A stretch of 64,000 nt of DNA from Fibrobacter sp. UWH6 (GCF_900142465.1 NZ_FRAX01000005.1:1-64000); one strand, 5' to 3'; shown: positions 46,349-57,100, counted from the stretch's first letter. Numbers and translations are program-made. The notes: a model not told the origin generated them from the letters alone.

Positions 46349-46488
46349 CACCCAAATTTCTAGGGAGGGGGCTTGCAACGGCAAAATAAAAGTCTAGACC
46401 GCGTAAAATCTGGAGTCTAGACGTTTTGAAAATTTTCTCCGTACACTAATAAAATATTATATTTCCCGTACGTATGGAGGATACGACT
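46349..46488. promoter_or_regulatory. Upstream region of the paired lipoprotein genes with two GTCTAGAC palindromes
   Basis: Two copies of the perfect 8-bp palindrome GTCTAGAC (46392-46399 and 46415-46422) are 23 bp apart. They could be operator sites or pair to form a stem. AT-rich -10 candidates (TAATAA, TATTAT) lie at 46447-46460. No gene is seen in this stretch beyond the transposase remnant to its left. Confidence 0.4.
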
Positions 46489-46977
46489 GTGATTTTCAAA
46501 GCAAATTTTTCTTGTTTAGGAATATTCATTATTTCCTTAATCTGTGCCTGTTCAGATAATTCAAGCGGACCGTCTACCGAAAGTTGGGTATCCAATCCAG
46601 CAAATGCAGGCGAAGAGGTTTATTCAAACAAGAACGGAGACCGACTTAACGGCATTGAATGCAGCATTTACGCAAGCGAAAATGCTGTATACGAAGTTTC
46701 AACAACAAATTCTTCGGGTTTTCATGTAACAACGACTGTCCAAACGATAATAAAGTACCCAACAGCCAGTACCACTGTTTACGTTGAAGCGGATCCATCC
46801 TCAGAAGACGTCATGGAGGCACTTTGTTTATCCGTCAAAAAGGATAACCAAGATGCAGACATTGAATGCACCAGGAACTACGTAAAGCTAAACAATAGCG
46901 GAGCAGTCAATGGACCTTTTAAAGATATTTTTGATTACGTAATTCAAAACGCAATCAGCCGTTGTTCCAACATATAA
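46489..46977 (+). CDS. Small lipoprotein with a four-Cys domain, paralogue of the next gene
   Basis: 162 residues. Lipobox LICAC, then a WVSNPANAGEEVYSN segment and one domain with Cys at the pattern ECSIY ... ALCLSV ... IECTRN ... ISRC. The same pattern occurs in the downstream gene (SCSIY ... SLCEQA ... IDCEDN ... SLC). No known family recognised. I prefer the GTG at 46489 (MIFKANFSCLG) because GGAGG sits 8 nt upstream; the ATG at 46474 would place that site inside the gene. Confidence 0.7.
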   Translation: MIFKANFSCLGIFIISLICACSDNSSGPSTESWVSNPANAGEEVYSNKNGDRLNGIECSIYASENAVYEVSTTNSSGFHVTTTVQTIIKYPTASTTVYVEADPSSEDVMEALCLSVKKDNQDADIECTRNYVKLNNSGAVNGPFKDIFDYVIQNAISRCSNI

Positions 46978-47023
46978 AAAGATATTTCATACTAAATTTT
47001 TTCGAAAAAACAATGGGGGTTCT

Positions 47024-47989
47024 ATGAAAATGAATAAGCGTCCTTTTTTCCTTGGTGCACTGTCCTTGGGAGCAATTCTATGCGCCTGCACATCAGAAAA
47101 TTCTTCCAACGCAACAGCTTCTTCTGTTACCGAGGAAAACTGGTTCAAGGATCCTGCCAGCACAGGCAGGGAAGTGTACACAAGTTCCAATCAGAAGGGC
47201 GATAAAAGTTACAGCTGTTCCATCTACGCTACAGAAAATACTTTTACAGTTGTTTCAAGGACTAGCCAACCCAGAGAAACAACAACCTCAACCGGCCACT
47301 CCACCTACACCCCAGGCTATCTTGAAACCACCTCTTATACAGAGTCTTCATTAGCATCTTCGCCAACTATGAAATCACTGTGCGAACAAGCCAAGACCAT
47401 GTATGAAGCCATGATTAAATCTGGAAAGGCAAATATTGATTGCGAAGACAACCATGTCCAGATCTACTCCAGTGCAAATACATCCATGGATATGAATCAA
47501 ATTATTCAAGTCCAGATTAGCCTTTGCAAAGCGGGGGAGCAAGAGTTCTTGGCAGGTTCCAGCACAAGCGATACTGTCACAAATGACGTGCCAGTAACAA
47601 ACGATCCTCTGCCAGAAACATCACCGAATGGTGGAAATTCAACGACTCAGGAAAATTCCATTTCCTGTCAAATATCGCCCAGCGACCCCTATACTATGCA
47701 AATTGTCACTGCAGACGGCCGGTCGGAAACTTCATATATGACGATAAACAGTAATGGAGCATCCATAACCGACACCTATACCGGCATTGACGCAGAAACA
47801 TTTACAAAAATCTGCCAGAAAGTCCAGGAAGAATTCAACGCTCAATGCGAAGACTATACAATTTACATAACCGATCCAGAAATGACTCCGGACCTGCTTT
47901 CTCCCTCAACCATCGTTGAAATGATGGAACAGGACTGCATCGATTTGTTGAGTGGAGCCATCACGTTTGATGAATACATCCTGGACTAA
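47024..47989 (+). CDS. Lipoprotein with two copies of a four-Cys domain
   Basis: 321 residues. Lipobox LCAC, an N-terminal NWFKDPASTGREVY segment matching the upstream paralogue, then two related domains: residues about 60-180 (CSIYATENTF ... SLCEQAKTMYEAM ... NIDCEDNHVQIY ... SLC) and about 210-310 (CQISPSDPYT ... KICQKVQEEF ... AQCEDYTIYI ... QDC), joined by a Thr/Pro/Asn linker. The spacing of four Cys suggests two disulphides per domain. Function unknown. GGGGG lies a few nt before the ATG, and the gene follows its paralogue by 46 nt. Confidence 0.78.
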   Translation: MKMNKRPFFLGALSLGAILCACTSENSSNATASSVTEENWFKDPASTGREVYTSSNQKGDKSYSCSIYATENTFTVVSRTSQPRETTTSTGHSTYTPGYLETTSYTESSLASSPTMKSLCEQAKTMYEAMIKSGKANIDCEDNHVQIYSSANTSMDMNQIIQVQISLCKAGEQEFLAGSSTSDTVTNDVPVTNDPLPETSPNGGNSTTQENSISCQISPSDPYTMQIVTADGRSETSYMTINSNGASITDTYTGIDAETFTKICQKVQEEFNAQCEDYTIYITDPEMTPDLLSPSTIVEMMEQDCIDLLSGAITFDEYILD

Positions 47990-48060
47990 AGTTTCGTGAG
48001 CAGGCTTGGCATAAATTTTGCAAGATTTTTCTAGATTTTTAGCCGAAAAATCTAAACACA

Positions 48061-48160
48061 AAACCACCATAGCAGTGAGTTATGAGTAGTGAGTGATGAG
48101 TTTAAGTTAGGCGCCCTCGGTGCGACTATTTAGCTCACAACTCAAGACTCGTAGCTGATA
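48061..48160. repeat. Intergenic ATGAGT-type repeat upstream of aconitase
   Basis: A run of near-repeated GAGT units (GTGAGTTATGAGTAGTGAG, TGATGAGT), then a small GCGCC/GGTGC stem, then complementary CTCACAACTCAAGACTC. The two halves can pair as a long imperfect hairpin. It resembles the structured region at 62877-63033 in layout. A GGAG ribosome site for aconitase follows immediately (CAGGAGACACT). Confidence 0.5.
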
Positions 48161-48175
48161 GCTTCAGGAGACACT

Positions 48176-50449
48176 ATGCTTTTCAATTTCGACATGATCC
48201 AGAAGGTCTATGCCAAGATGCCAGCCCGCGTTGACGGCGCCCGCAAGCTCCTTGGCCGCCCCCTCACCCTTGCAGAAAAGATTCTCTACACCCATTTGAT
48301 CGACGGTGCAGAATCCAAGCAGTATGTTCGTGGTACTGATTTTGCCGAATTTAACCCGGACCGCGTTGCCATGCAGGACGCAACCGCCCAGATGGCACTC
48401 CTCCAGTTTACAACTGCTGGAAAATCCAAGGTCGCTGTTCCAAGTTCTGTACATTGCGACCACTTGATCATCGCCAAGGAAGGTGTAGAAGTCGACCTTC
48501 CCAAGGCAAAGCAGGACAGCAAGGAAGTGTATGACTTCCTCCAGTCCGTTTCCGCAAAGTATGGCATCGACTGCTGGCTCCCGGGCGCAGGCATCATTCA
48601 CCAGGTGGTTCTCGAAAACTACGCATTCCCCGGTGGCATGATGATCGGTACCGACTCCCACACTGTGAACGCAGGTGGCCTCGGCATGCTGGCTATCGGT
48701 GTTGGCGGTGCTGACGCTGTGGATGCCATGGTTGGCCTCCCCTGGGAATTGAAGTACCCGAAGATGATCGGTGTGAAGCTCACCGGTAAGCTCCAGGGCT
48801 TCGCCACCGCTAAGGACATCATCCTGAAGCTCGCTGGCATCCTTACTGTTAAGGGTGGCACCAACGCTATTATCGAATACTTCGGCGAAGGCGCTCGCAG
48901 CCTCTCCGCTACCGGCAAGGCAACCATCGCCAACATGGGTGCAGAAGTGGGCGCTACCTGCTCCACCTTCAGCTACGATGATTCCATGAGCCGTTACCTC
49001 AAGGTCACCGGCCGTGCAGAAGTTGCCGAAGCCGCCGACAAGATCGCTTCTTACCTCCAGGCTGACCCGGAAGTTGAAGCAGAACCGGAAAAGTACTTTG
49101 ACCGCGTTGTGGAAATCGATCTTTCCACTCTCGTTCCCCATTACAATGGCCCCTTCAGCCCGGACCGCGCATTTGCCGTTACCGACATGGCTGAATCCAT
49201 CAAGGCTACTGAAGCCAAGCCGGAATCTACCCCGGTGGTTTCCGCAGCTCTCATCGGTTCCTGCACCAACTCCAGCTACGAAGACCTCTTCATGGCTGCA
49301 AGCATGATCAAGCAGGCTCTCGCCAAAGGTCTCGGCCCCAAGTGCCCGCTGATCATCAACCCGGGTTCCGAACAGGTTCGCTACACCGCTGAACGCGATG
49401 GCCTCATCGACATCTTCAAGCAGTTCGGCGCTGTGATCATGACCAACGCTTGCGGTCCTTGCATTGGCCGTTGGGACCGTGCAGGTGCCGACAAGAAGGA
49501 ACTGAACACCATCGTTCACTCCTTCAACCGTAACTTTGCAAAGCGCGCCGATGGCAACCCGAATACTCATGCATTCGTGGCTTCCCCGCTGATGGCTGTG
49601 ATCGCCGCCCTCTCTGGCGACATCCGCTTCAACCCCATGACCGACACTCTCACCAACATGGAAGGCAAGGCTGTTAAGCTGGATCCTCCTGAAAAGTGCG
49701 AACTCCCGGTCAACGGCTTCGAAGTGAAGGACGCAGGCTTCCAGGCTCCGGCAGAAGATGGTTCCTCCATCACCGTGACCATCAATCCGGAAAGTAAGCG
49801 CCTCCAGGCTCTGGCTCCGTTTGCAGCATGGGATGGCAAGGACATCATGGGTGCTCCGATCCTGATCAAGGCCAAGGGCAAGTGCACCACCGACCACATT
49901 TCCATGGCTGGTCCGTGGCTCAACTACCGCGGTCACCTGGAAAACATTTCCAACAACATGCTCATCGGCGCTGTGAACGCTTTCAATGGCGAAACCAACA
50001 AGGTTCTCTGCCAGTGCGGCGAATACAAGGAAGTTCCGGAACTTGCCAAGGTTTACAAGAATAAGGGCATCGGCTCCATCGTTATCGGTGACGAAAACTA
50101 CGGTGAAGGCTCCAGCCGCGAACACGCCGCTATGGAACCCCGCTTCCTGGGCGTCAAGGCCGTGATCGTGAAGAGCTTCGCCCGTATTCACGAAACCAAC
50201 CTGAAGAAGCAGGGCATGCTGGCCCTCACCTTCGCAAATCCTGCCGACTACGACAAGATTCAGGAACAGGACGTGTTCGACATTATCGGTCTTACCGAAT
50301 TTGCTCCGGGCAAGCCTCTGACCCTCGCAATCCACCACAAGGATGGCTCTGAAGAAAAGATCCAGCTGAACCACACCTACAACGAACAGCAGTGGGCATG
50401 GTTCAAGGCAGGCTCCGCCCTGAACTTGATCAAGCTGAACAACAAGTAA
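48176..50449 (+). CDS. acnA: Aconitate hydratase (mitochondrial/AcnA-like type)
   Basis: 757 residues. Isomerises citrate to isocitrate with a 4Fe-4S cluster in the cytoplasm. Cluster ligands are in [10 protein letters not shown] and [11 protein letters not shown]; other signatures include [33 protein letters not shown] and [19 protein letters not shown], the swivel-domain substrate site. Length and motifs fit the mitochondrial-like aconitase group rather than AcnB. GGAG lies 7 nt before the ATG. Codon choice is strongly biased (CTC, GGC, AAG, GTT), as in highly expressed genes. A strong terminator follows. A minus-strand frame spanning the whole gene is a by-product of this codon bias. Confidence 0.96.
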   Translation: MLFNFDMIQKVYAKMPARVDGARKLLGRPLTLAEKILYTHLIDGAESKQYVRGTDFAEFNPDRVAMQDATAQMALLQFTTAGKSKVAVPSSVHCDHLIIAKEGVEVDLPKAKQDSKEVYDFLQSVSAKYGIDCWLPGAGIIHQVVLENYAFPGGMMIGTDSHTVNAGGLGMLAIGVGGADAVDAMVGLPWELKYPKMIGVKLTGKLQGFATAKDIILKLAGILTVKGGTNAIIEYFGEGARSLSATGKATIANMGAEVGATCSTFSYDDSMSRYLKVTGRAEVAEAADKIASYLQADPEVEAEPEKYFDRVVEIDLSTLVPHYNGPFSPDRAFAVTDMAESIKATEAKPESTPVVSAALIGSCTNSSYEDLFMAASMIKQALAKGLGPKCPLIINPGSEQVRYTAERDGLIDIFKQFGAVIMTNACGPCIGRWDRAGADKKELNTIVHSFNRNFAKRADGNPNTHAFVASPLMAVIAALSGDIRFNPMTDTLTNMEGKAVKLDPPEKCELPVNGFEVKDAGFQAPAEDGSSITVTINPESKRLQALAPFAAWDGKDIMGAPILIKAKGKCTTDHISMAGPWLNYRGHLENISNNMLIGAVNAFNGETNKVLCQCGEYKEVPELAKVYKNKGIGSIVIGDENYGEGSSREHAAMEPRFLGVKAVIVKSFARIHETNLKKQGMLALTFANPADYDKIQEQDVFDIIGLTEFAPGKPLTLAIHHKDGSEEKIQLNHTYNEQQWAWFKAGSALNLIKLNNK

Positions 50450-50490
50450 GCCGAGCGCAGCGCGGTGCTCCCGTGCGTCCATAAAAATTC

Positions 50491-50529
50491 AAGAGTCATT
50501 TCCTTAGGGAAATGGCTCTTATTTTTTTA
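50491..50529 (+). terminator. Rho-independent terminator of aconitase
   Basis: 13-bp stem AAGAGTCATTTCC/GGAAATGGCTCTT (one T-G pair) with a 4-nt loop, followed by ATTTTTTT. Confidence 0.92.
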
Positions 50530-50560
50530 CAAATCAGCATTACTTTACTTATATACATTA

Positions 50561-51156
50561 ATGAAGATAAGCAACCCTTTCTACAGTTTCTATGCAATCT
50601 TTTTTGCATTGGCGATGTTAAATGCTCCCCCCCCTCGAAAAAGACATCAACTGCTACCGATACAAAGCCGAAGCCTACATTGTTATTGAGACTTCCATCC
50701 CAGAACAGGTGGAGGACACAGTCACACATCACCCTGCCGGTTTCAAATGCTTTAAAGACAGTTTAACTTGCGAAAAATCCTTAACATTCCCTGCCCCCCA
50801 AAGAAAATGGAATCTATTCTTTAGAGAACGCCCAAAAAATTCTTCCCAATTTTACGGGCAGCGTTTCCGCGGAAGTCAAAGCGAAACCAATTGCAACACA
50901 AGCAAAACAAAACGCACCGAGCAGGAATTTGATGTTCTGCTTATGGGCTTCTGCGAAAAAAACGATCCCGGTAGCCCACTACTGCGTACACGAAGGAAAA
51001 AAGCCTGCCCTACAACGGACCGAAGTTTTTGAATGGATTACTGTAAAAGTAAATAACCCACTTAAAAGGCCTAAATACGTCAAAAAAGCCCAAAAAGAAC
51101 GTGCAGAACCACATCTTTGCAGTTTTTTTTTGCCATATCTTGACCGAATAACTTAA
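50561..51156 (+). pseudogene. Possible frameshifted remnant of a small secreted protein gene
   Basis: An ATG at 50561 opens a convincing signal-peptide-like segment (MKISNPFYSFYAIFFALAML) that runs into a run of eight or more C near 50627. Continuing in another frame gives EKDINCYRYKAEAYIVIE and FKCFKDSLTCEK, and near 50830 yet another frame reads NFTGSVSAEVKAKPIATQ to an end at 51156. No single frame covers the region and no family is recognised, so it is either a gene broken by two frameshifts or non-coding sequence. The 775 nt between the aconitase and LPP20-like genes hold nothing else I can support. Confidence 0.3.
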
Positions 51157-51225
51157 TTATCATATTTTTGTTACAAAGTTTGACATCGCAGTCAAAAACC
51201 ACGTTTTTGCAAGGAGATTATTAAA

Positions 51226-51771
51226 ATGAAAAAGTTTTTTGTCGCCGCATTGTCTGTTGCAGCTCTTTTGATTGGTTGTTCCAGCACTCCCCAGCAGAAA
51301 GCAGCAAGCGCCATGACCGAAATGCAGAACCTCAAGACCAAGTACATCAAGTCTGAACACAAGGTTGCTGGCCTCGGTAAGGGCGTTTCCTCTGACGAAC
51401 AGGTTGCATACGAAAAGGCAGACCAGAATGCCCGCGTTGACCTGGCTCGCGCTGTGGACATTCAGGTCAAGGCAATCACCAAGAACTTCAAGGAACAAGT
51501 TGACGTCGAAGGAAAGGAAGCCCTGGTGGAACACTTCCAGACCACTTCCAAGACCAAGATCGACACCCACCTGAACGGCGCTACCTTTACCGATGTGAAG
51601 GTTGAAGTTTCCGAAGACGGTAAGTTCAACGTCTATGGCGTGATGGTCCTGGACGTAAACCTGGTTGACGAACTGATTGCTTCCATGAAGGAACGTAACG
51701 ACAAGCTGGATGAAGCCACTGTGCAGAAGGTTCGCGCCCTGGCAGAAAAGTCCTACGCAGAACTGGACTAA
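51226..51771 (+). CDS. LPP20-family lipoprotein
   Basis: 181 residues. Lipobox LIGC (Cys18); the mature part resembles LPP20/FlgO-type lipoproteins: VAGLGKGVSSDEQVAYEKADQNAR then LARAVDIQVKAITKNF, and a late strand FNVYGVMVLDVNLVDELIAS. Such proteins sit in the outer membrane; their function is poorly defined. AAGGAG lies about 10 nt before the ATG. Codon use is strongly biased, suggesting high expression. A strong terminator follows, so it is monocistronic. Confidence 0.82.
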   Translation: MKKFFVAALSVAALLIGCSSTPQQKAASAMTEMQNLKTKYIKSEHKVAGLGKGVSSDEQVAYEKADQNARVDLARAVDIQVKAITKNFKEQVDVEGKEALVEHFQTTSKTKIDTHLNGATFTDVKVEVSEDGKFNVYGVMVLDVNLVDELIASMKERNDKLDEATVQKVRALAEKSYAELD

Positions 51772-51797
51772 TCCTTTAGGTTTAAAAGTCTAAATTC

Positions 51798-51830
51798 AAA
51801 AGCCTTGCAGTTTATCTGCAAGGCTTTTTT
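51798..51830 (+). terminator. Rho-independent terminator of the LPP20-like gene
   Basis: 13-bp perfect stem AAAAGCCTTGCAG/CTGCAAGGCTTTT with a 5-nt loop and a T-run on the plus strand. It may also serve folC from the other side, where a shorter T-run is present. Confidence 0.93.
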
Positions 51831-51857
51831 CATAGGCTTACCTAAATAATAAAAGAA

Positions 51858-53177
51858 TTAACGATGCTCGTTGGTCGTAGGTTCAAGACCGCGGAAGAAC
51901 GCCAGGCCATCACAGTCATTCTTTAGTGCCTGCACACATTCGCCAATCATGTAGAGACTCCCCGTAATCAGCACGGGAGCCGCATCATCAGCAGAAGCAG
52001 CAGCGCTCACCTGATCCAGGAACTCACGAGAAAGTAAGCCCTCACTGGCCACATTCAAACCGAGCCCGGCAAGAAGTTCACGCAGGTCATCCAGTTCTCT
52101 AAACCTAGGATAAGGTGTCTTGGTAATATGCCAATGACTTACATGGGGTGCCATCAGCTTCAGCATTTCACCAACATCCTTGTCTTTCAGGGCTCCAAAA
52201 ACACAATGGAACTTCTGCCCCGGATAATACTGCGACAGCGTTTCCACCAGGCGTTTAACGGCATGGGAATTGTGAGCTCCATCCAAGATGAAACGCACCT
52301 GACCATTTGAGTCAGACAGGGTCTGCATACGACCAGCCCAGCTGCGGGTCGCCAAGGTTCGTACCGCCAGAGCATCATCAAAAGCCATGCGTCCAGCCAT
52401 TGAATTGCAGAACATCTTCGCCGCCATCATCGACAGGCTGGCATTTTCCACATAATGACGTCCAAGATTCGGAAGCACAATGTCTCCACGGATTTCAGGC
52501 ACGGCTAAAGTGGCACCACGATTTTCGGCAAATAGACGAGCCTCTGCCAAAAGTTCCTGCGACAAGCCTCCAACTACAAATGTCTTTCCGGGAAGGTCGC
52601 CCTCCCCCAGCACAGCCATCTTTTCTTTCAAGATTGCCGATTCCGTTGTCCCGAGAACCTCCGTATGTTCTAGACCGATGCTGGTCACCACGGCAATATC
52701 GCCCTCGGCAACGGCAGTGCTATCCAGTCGACCGCCCATACCCGCTTCCAGAACAACCACATCTATTTTCTGTTCCGCATAATAGAGGAATGCCACAAGC
52801 GTAAGCACTTCAAAGAAGGTGGGTTCGATTACCACTTCCGCGGCACCGGCGTTAATGGACTCTGCAGCAGACTTTACCTTCAGAAGCAGGCGATCCAGAT
52901 CTTCGGCACCAATGGGCAAATCGTTTATGCGAATACGCTCCTGCAAACTCACCAAATGAGGGCTGGTATACAAGCCCGTTCTATAGCCATGGGCCTGAAG
53001 GATTCCCGCCAGATAGAAACTGGTAGAGCCCTTGCCGTTAGTACCCACCACATGGATGGTCTTAAACTTTTCCTGAGGGTTGCTTAAGGCCTCGCAAAGT
53101 CTACGAGTCGATTCGAGCCCCGGCATCATCCCGAACATCAGTCGGGAATTCAAGTATTCCATACCTGCGTTTTGCAT
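51858..53177 (-). CDS. folC: Folylpolyglutamate synthase/dihydrofolate synthase
   Basis: 439 residues, normal FolC length. Adds glutamate to folates in the cytoplasm. Mur-ligase-type features: P-loop VVGTNGKGSTSFYLA, TSPHLVSLQERIRIN (folate-binding region), VLEAGMGGRLDSTAV, TSIGLEHTEVLG and FILDGAHNSHAVKRL. There is no SD; TAAATT ends 6 nt before the ATG, so the mRNA is probably leaderless. No accD or other usual partner is adjacent; it stands alone, divergent from the endonuclease gene. Confidence 0.95.
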   Translation of the reverse strand: MQNAGMEYLNSRLMFGMMPGLESTRRLCEALSNPQEKFKTIHVVGTNGKGSTSFYLAGILQAHGYRTGLYTSPHLVSLQERIRINDLPIGAEDLDRLLLKVKSAAESINAGAAEVVIEPTFFEVLTLVAFLYYAEQKIDVVVLEAGMGGRLDSTAVAEGDIAVVTSIGLEHTEVLGTTESAILKEKMAVLGEGDLPGKTFVVGGLSQELLAEARLFAENRGATLAVPEIRGDIVLPNLGRHYVENASLSMMAAKMFCNSMAGRMAFDDALAVRTLATRSWAGRMQTLSDSNGQVRFILDGAHNSHAVKRLVETLSQYYPGQKFHCVFGALKDKDVGEMLKLMAPHVSHWHITKTPYPRFRELDDLRELLAGLGLNVASEGLLSREFLDQVSAAASADDAAPVLITGSLYMIGECVQALKNDCDGLAFFRGLEPTTNEHR

Positions 53178-53242
53178 GCGCCAAATTTAAAAATTAATGT
53201 ACCTTTATAGCACATCCATTTTTTATATCGAGTATTCTTTAT

Positions 53243-53995
53243 ATGTCCAGAAAAAAAGCGGGAGCACGCCATTTTTTTACGTTTATACTGCTGGCCGTAA
53301 TTTGCGGTCTAGCCATAATTGCCCAGGCCAAGGTCGATCCGGAGGCCAAACCCAGGCATTATAATTATCGCGAAGCAGGCAAGCAGATGCGCCGCATCTA
53401 TTATGGGGAACTGCAGGAAACCCTGTACTGCGGCTGTCGATACCTAGACAAGAAAACCGTAGACTTTTCCTCCTGCGATTTCGAGCCCCGCCACAACCCC
53501 AACCGCAAAAGCCTGAAACGCGCCCACTCCATCGAATGGGAACACATCGTGACCGCCCATAACATGGGCCACTTTCTCCCCTGCTGGAAAGATGGGGGCC
53601 GCAAGAACTGCAGCGCCAATGATTCCACATTCAAGATCATGGAAGGGGACCTTCATAACCTCTACCCGGCCATCGGCGAAGTGAATGGGGACCGCAACAA
53701 CTTCATGTACAGCCAGTGGACCAACAATCCCGAACCCATGTACGGCAAGTGCAAGACCATCGTCGACTTCAAGGAGAAAAAAGCCCAGCCTAGAGAAGAA
53801 GCGAGAGGCATTATTGCACGAGTCAGTTTCTACATGGAAAAGACTTATGGGATTAATTTGTCTAAACAAGACCGCAAACTTTTTGAAGCCTGGGACAAAA
53901 TGTACCCAGTCACAGAAAAAGAATGCGAAAGAGACCGTCGAATCTTCAAAGTCCAGGGCGACCACAACCCATTCGTCTACGAAAAATGCCGGTAA
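53243..53995 (+). CDS. Secreted endonuclease I (EndA/Vvn family)
   Basis: 250 residues. Signal peptide (about 10-30, ending AQA), then the endonuclease I fold: RAHSIEWEHIVTAHNMG with the catalytic His, GDLHNLYPAIGEVNGDRNNF (metal/DNA site), ARGIIARVSFYM and WDKMYPVTEKECERDRRI. Family enzymes degrade DNA outside the cytoplasm, for nutrient use. Cys residues are arranged as expected for periplasmic disulphides. No clear SD; AT-rich sequence with TATTCT lies directly upstream of the ATG. Confidence 0.93.
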   Translation: MSRKKAGARHFFTFILLAVICGLAIIAQAKVDPEAKPRHYNYREAGKQMRRIYYGELQETLYCGCRYLDKKTVDFSSCDFEPRHNPNRKSLKRAHSIEWEHIVTAHNMGHFLPCWKDGGRKNCSANDSTFKIMEGDLHNLYPAIGEVNGDRNNFMYSQWTNNPEPMYGKCKTIVDFKEKKAQPREEARGIIARVSFYMEKTYGINLSKQDRKLFEAWDKMYPVTEKECERDRRIFKVQGDHNPFVYEKCR

Positions 53996-54113
53996 AGCCT
54001 AAACATTGTATGTTTTTGGTAAGAAATGCTCCATTTTGAGCCTTCCTTAAATAGGTGTTTTTTTTACTTATGTAAATTTCTAGTTATATTGTATAACATA
54101 CGAGGTTTTAAGT

Positions 54114-57100
54114 ATGTGTAGAGGTTTTAGGTTTATTCTGGCGGTTTCCGCCCTATTTGCAAGCAATATTTTTGCCCAGGTGGAATTTCCCCTGGGTTCC
54201 AAGGTCATCAACGTCACCAAGGATCCGTATCACGCCAAGGCAGACGGCAAGACCGACGACACCGAAGCCATTCAGAAGGCATTGAACGACCATCCGGATG
54301 GAGACTACATCATCTATCTCCCCCATGGCATCTATAAAATTACCGACCAGCTGGTTTGGCCCACCACAGAAAAGGCAGAAAATTCCAGCAGACGAACCAT
54401 TCTTCAAGGTCAGAGCATCGGCGGAACCATTCTCCAGTTAGCTGATAGTACCTACGGCTTTGACAATCCGGACTTCCCCAAGGCAGCCATTAACACGGGT
54501 ATGGGTCCCGAACCCAGAATCCGTAACGCCATCCGCGATATGACCATCCGTACCGGCAAGGGCAACCCCGGCGCCATCGGTATCCAGTTCAACGCCTCCA
54601 ACCAGGGCGCCATCAACAATGTAAAGATTTACTCCGGCGACTCTACCGGTGTGTATGGTATTGACCTGGGCTTTAGCGAAGGCGTTGGTCCCCTGCTCCT
54701 GAAGAACGTGGAAATCCGCGGTTTCCAGGTCGGCGTTTACGCCAAGGGCGAACAGGGAACGGTCACCATGGAACACGTCACCCTGGGCGGACAGACCAAG
54801 TACGGTCTGGAAAATGAAGACATGAACCTGGCAATTAGAGCCCTACGTTTCAAGGGATATGTTCCTGCAGTCTACAACCACGGCCCTTATGCCATCATGA
54901 GCCTTGTAGACGGAACCCTGGAGTTTGACAACGAACAGAAGAAGGGCAAGCCCACAACCGCAATCAAGAACGAAAGCGAACTGTTCGCAAGATCCATGAA
55001 GGTCAGCCGTTTCAAGACCATGCTGACCTCCAAGAAAAAAGGCGTCATGGACGCCCTGTCTAACAGCGAAATCATTGAATTTACCACTCAGGAAAGCCGC
55101 CAGCTCTGCCATAGTCCCAAGCAGACTATGCGTGTTGCCGTGGCAGAAACCCCCAACTACGCAGAACAGAAGGCCGATAACTGGATTACCATCGCAGGCG
55201 ACTACGGTGGACGCTCCAATACCGGTTCCGATGACTCCAAGGCCATTCAGGAAGCCATTGATGACGGTGCAGAAACTCTGTACTTTCCCCCGGGAGGCCG
55301 CTGGACCATCAACCGTGACATTTATATTCGTAACCGAATCCGCAGAATTATCGGTATCGAAGGTCGAATCGACGGCAAGGGCAAGTTCATCGTAGAAAAC
55401 GGAGCCTTCAATGAGTTGACCATCGAACGATTCTCTGAATTCGGTAGCGGCATCATCCAGAAGTCCACCCGAAGCATTTTGATCAAGAACACCATGCTCC
55501 GTTCCCTGGAAACCGATGAACACGGCCGAGGCGACTTCTTCCTGGAAGACGTGGCTGTTGGAACAATCCAGCTGAACCACAACCAGAAGTTGTGGGGCCG
55601 TCAGGTTACCATGATGGGCGACACCAAGGGTCCCAAGATTACCAACAATGGCGGTACAATCTGGATTTTAGGTCTTACTGCCAAGAAGGGTAACACCATC
55701 CTTCAGAACTTCAACAAGGGTTCCGCAGAACTAATCGGCGTGCAGGTGGTGGATAGCGACAAGGCCAAGGACCGCCCCATGTTCATCAATGACAACGCAG
55801 GCCTTTCTATTGTTGGCCTCCGTGAAACATTGACTCGAGGCAACCCCTTCCACAAGGTTATCGAGGAATCTCGACAGGGATCTGCAATCAAGTCCCTCCT
55901 GGGCACAGAACTTTCCCGAACCGAAAGCGGCGGTGCATTGTTGCCCGTGTTTGTGGGCTATGCTCCTAAGCAGGGTTCCAACGAAAAACCCATCGCCAAG
56001 ATCCCCGACGAATTGCTGATTGTTCAGCCGAACCGCATCCGCGTTACCGGCACGATTATCGATGACGGCCGTGGCGACGGTCTTTGCGAAGTGCCGGTCC
56101 ACTGGAAAAAAGGCGCCGGTCCGGGTAAGATTATTTTCTCTGACAGTTCCGCATACGAAACCGACATTTCCTTTACGGCAAGTGGACGTTACAATGTGAT
56201 TTTCTCTGGCGATGACGGTTACCAGATTGGATACGATACCGCAAAGGTTTACGTGTTCGACAAGCGCTACACCACTCTCGACAACGATGGAGACAACATC
56301 CCCAGCGGTCGCGGAGCAGCCACCTGGATTTCTGAATTCGACAACTATAGCCCCCACAACACAGACCCTGAACTGCGAGTTTCAAACACCGCCGGTTCCG
56401 TGGGAAAGATTTACCTCAAGTTCGACCTTTCCGCATTGCCCGGTCCTCTGTTTGACGCAGCCCTTAAGTTGGAATTCGATCCAGCAACCGTGGACTCCAT
56501 CAAGAAGCCCATGCAACTGAACATCTTTGGTCTCAAGGAAACTGGAAAGGACATGAAGTTCGGCGACCAGAAGCTAGGCGTTGACTGGCCCGACTACGAA
56601 CTTACCTGGGAAAACGCTCCCGCCAACCTTCCCCAGCCCGGTGGTCAATTCAACATCCGCAAGAATTCTGGTGGCGGTGTCGACACCAAGTATGCAGACT
56701 TCCTTGGCATTATCACCTTGAATCCCAAGGCTCCTCTTGGTGCATTCCTCCGTACACCTACACTTACAGAATTCTTCAAGCGCAAGCATCCTTCCAACCT
56801 GTACACCTTGATCCTAACCGCAGTCGACACCAACGACGTCGTTCTTCCGTCTCATAACGCAGGCAAAAACTTTGCTCCGTCCCTGATGGTCGGCTACTTC
56901 GACAACACCAAGTCCGTAGGTGGTGACGCCATGGATGGTGGTTATACCTTGACCAAGGTCGTTGTAGATATTTATACTCTCGAATGCAGCTTTGACTTGA
57001 CCGTCGGTTACCCGCAGTTTGTTCAAATTGAAATCTTGAACGAATTCGGCAAACGTATGCTTACCGTTGCCGCCCGCGAACTGGACGGCGAAAAGAAGAC

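Noticed and set aside
46013-46384. A 123-codon minus-strand frame as a lipoprotein-region gene
   Set aside because: The plus strand of the same bases encodes recognisable IS4 transposase sequence; the minus frame has no signal or family.
48164-50482. A 772-codon open frame on the minus strand across the whole aconitase gene
   Set aside because: It is the mirror of a strongly codon-biased gene; it has no domain, signal or ribosome site, while the plus strand is a full aconitase.
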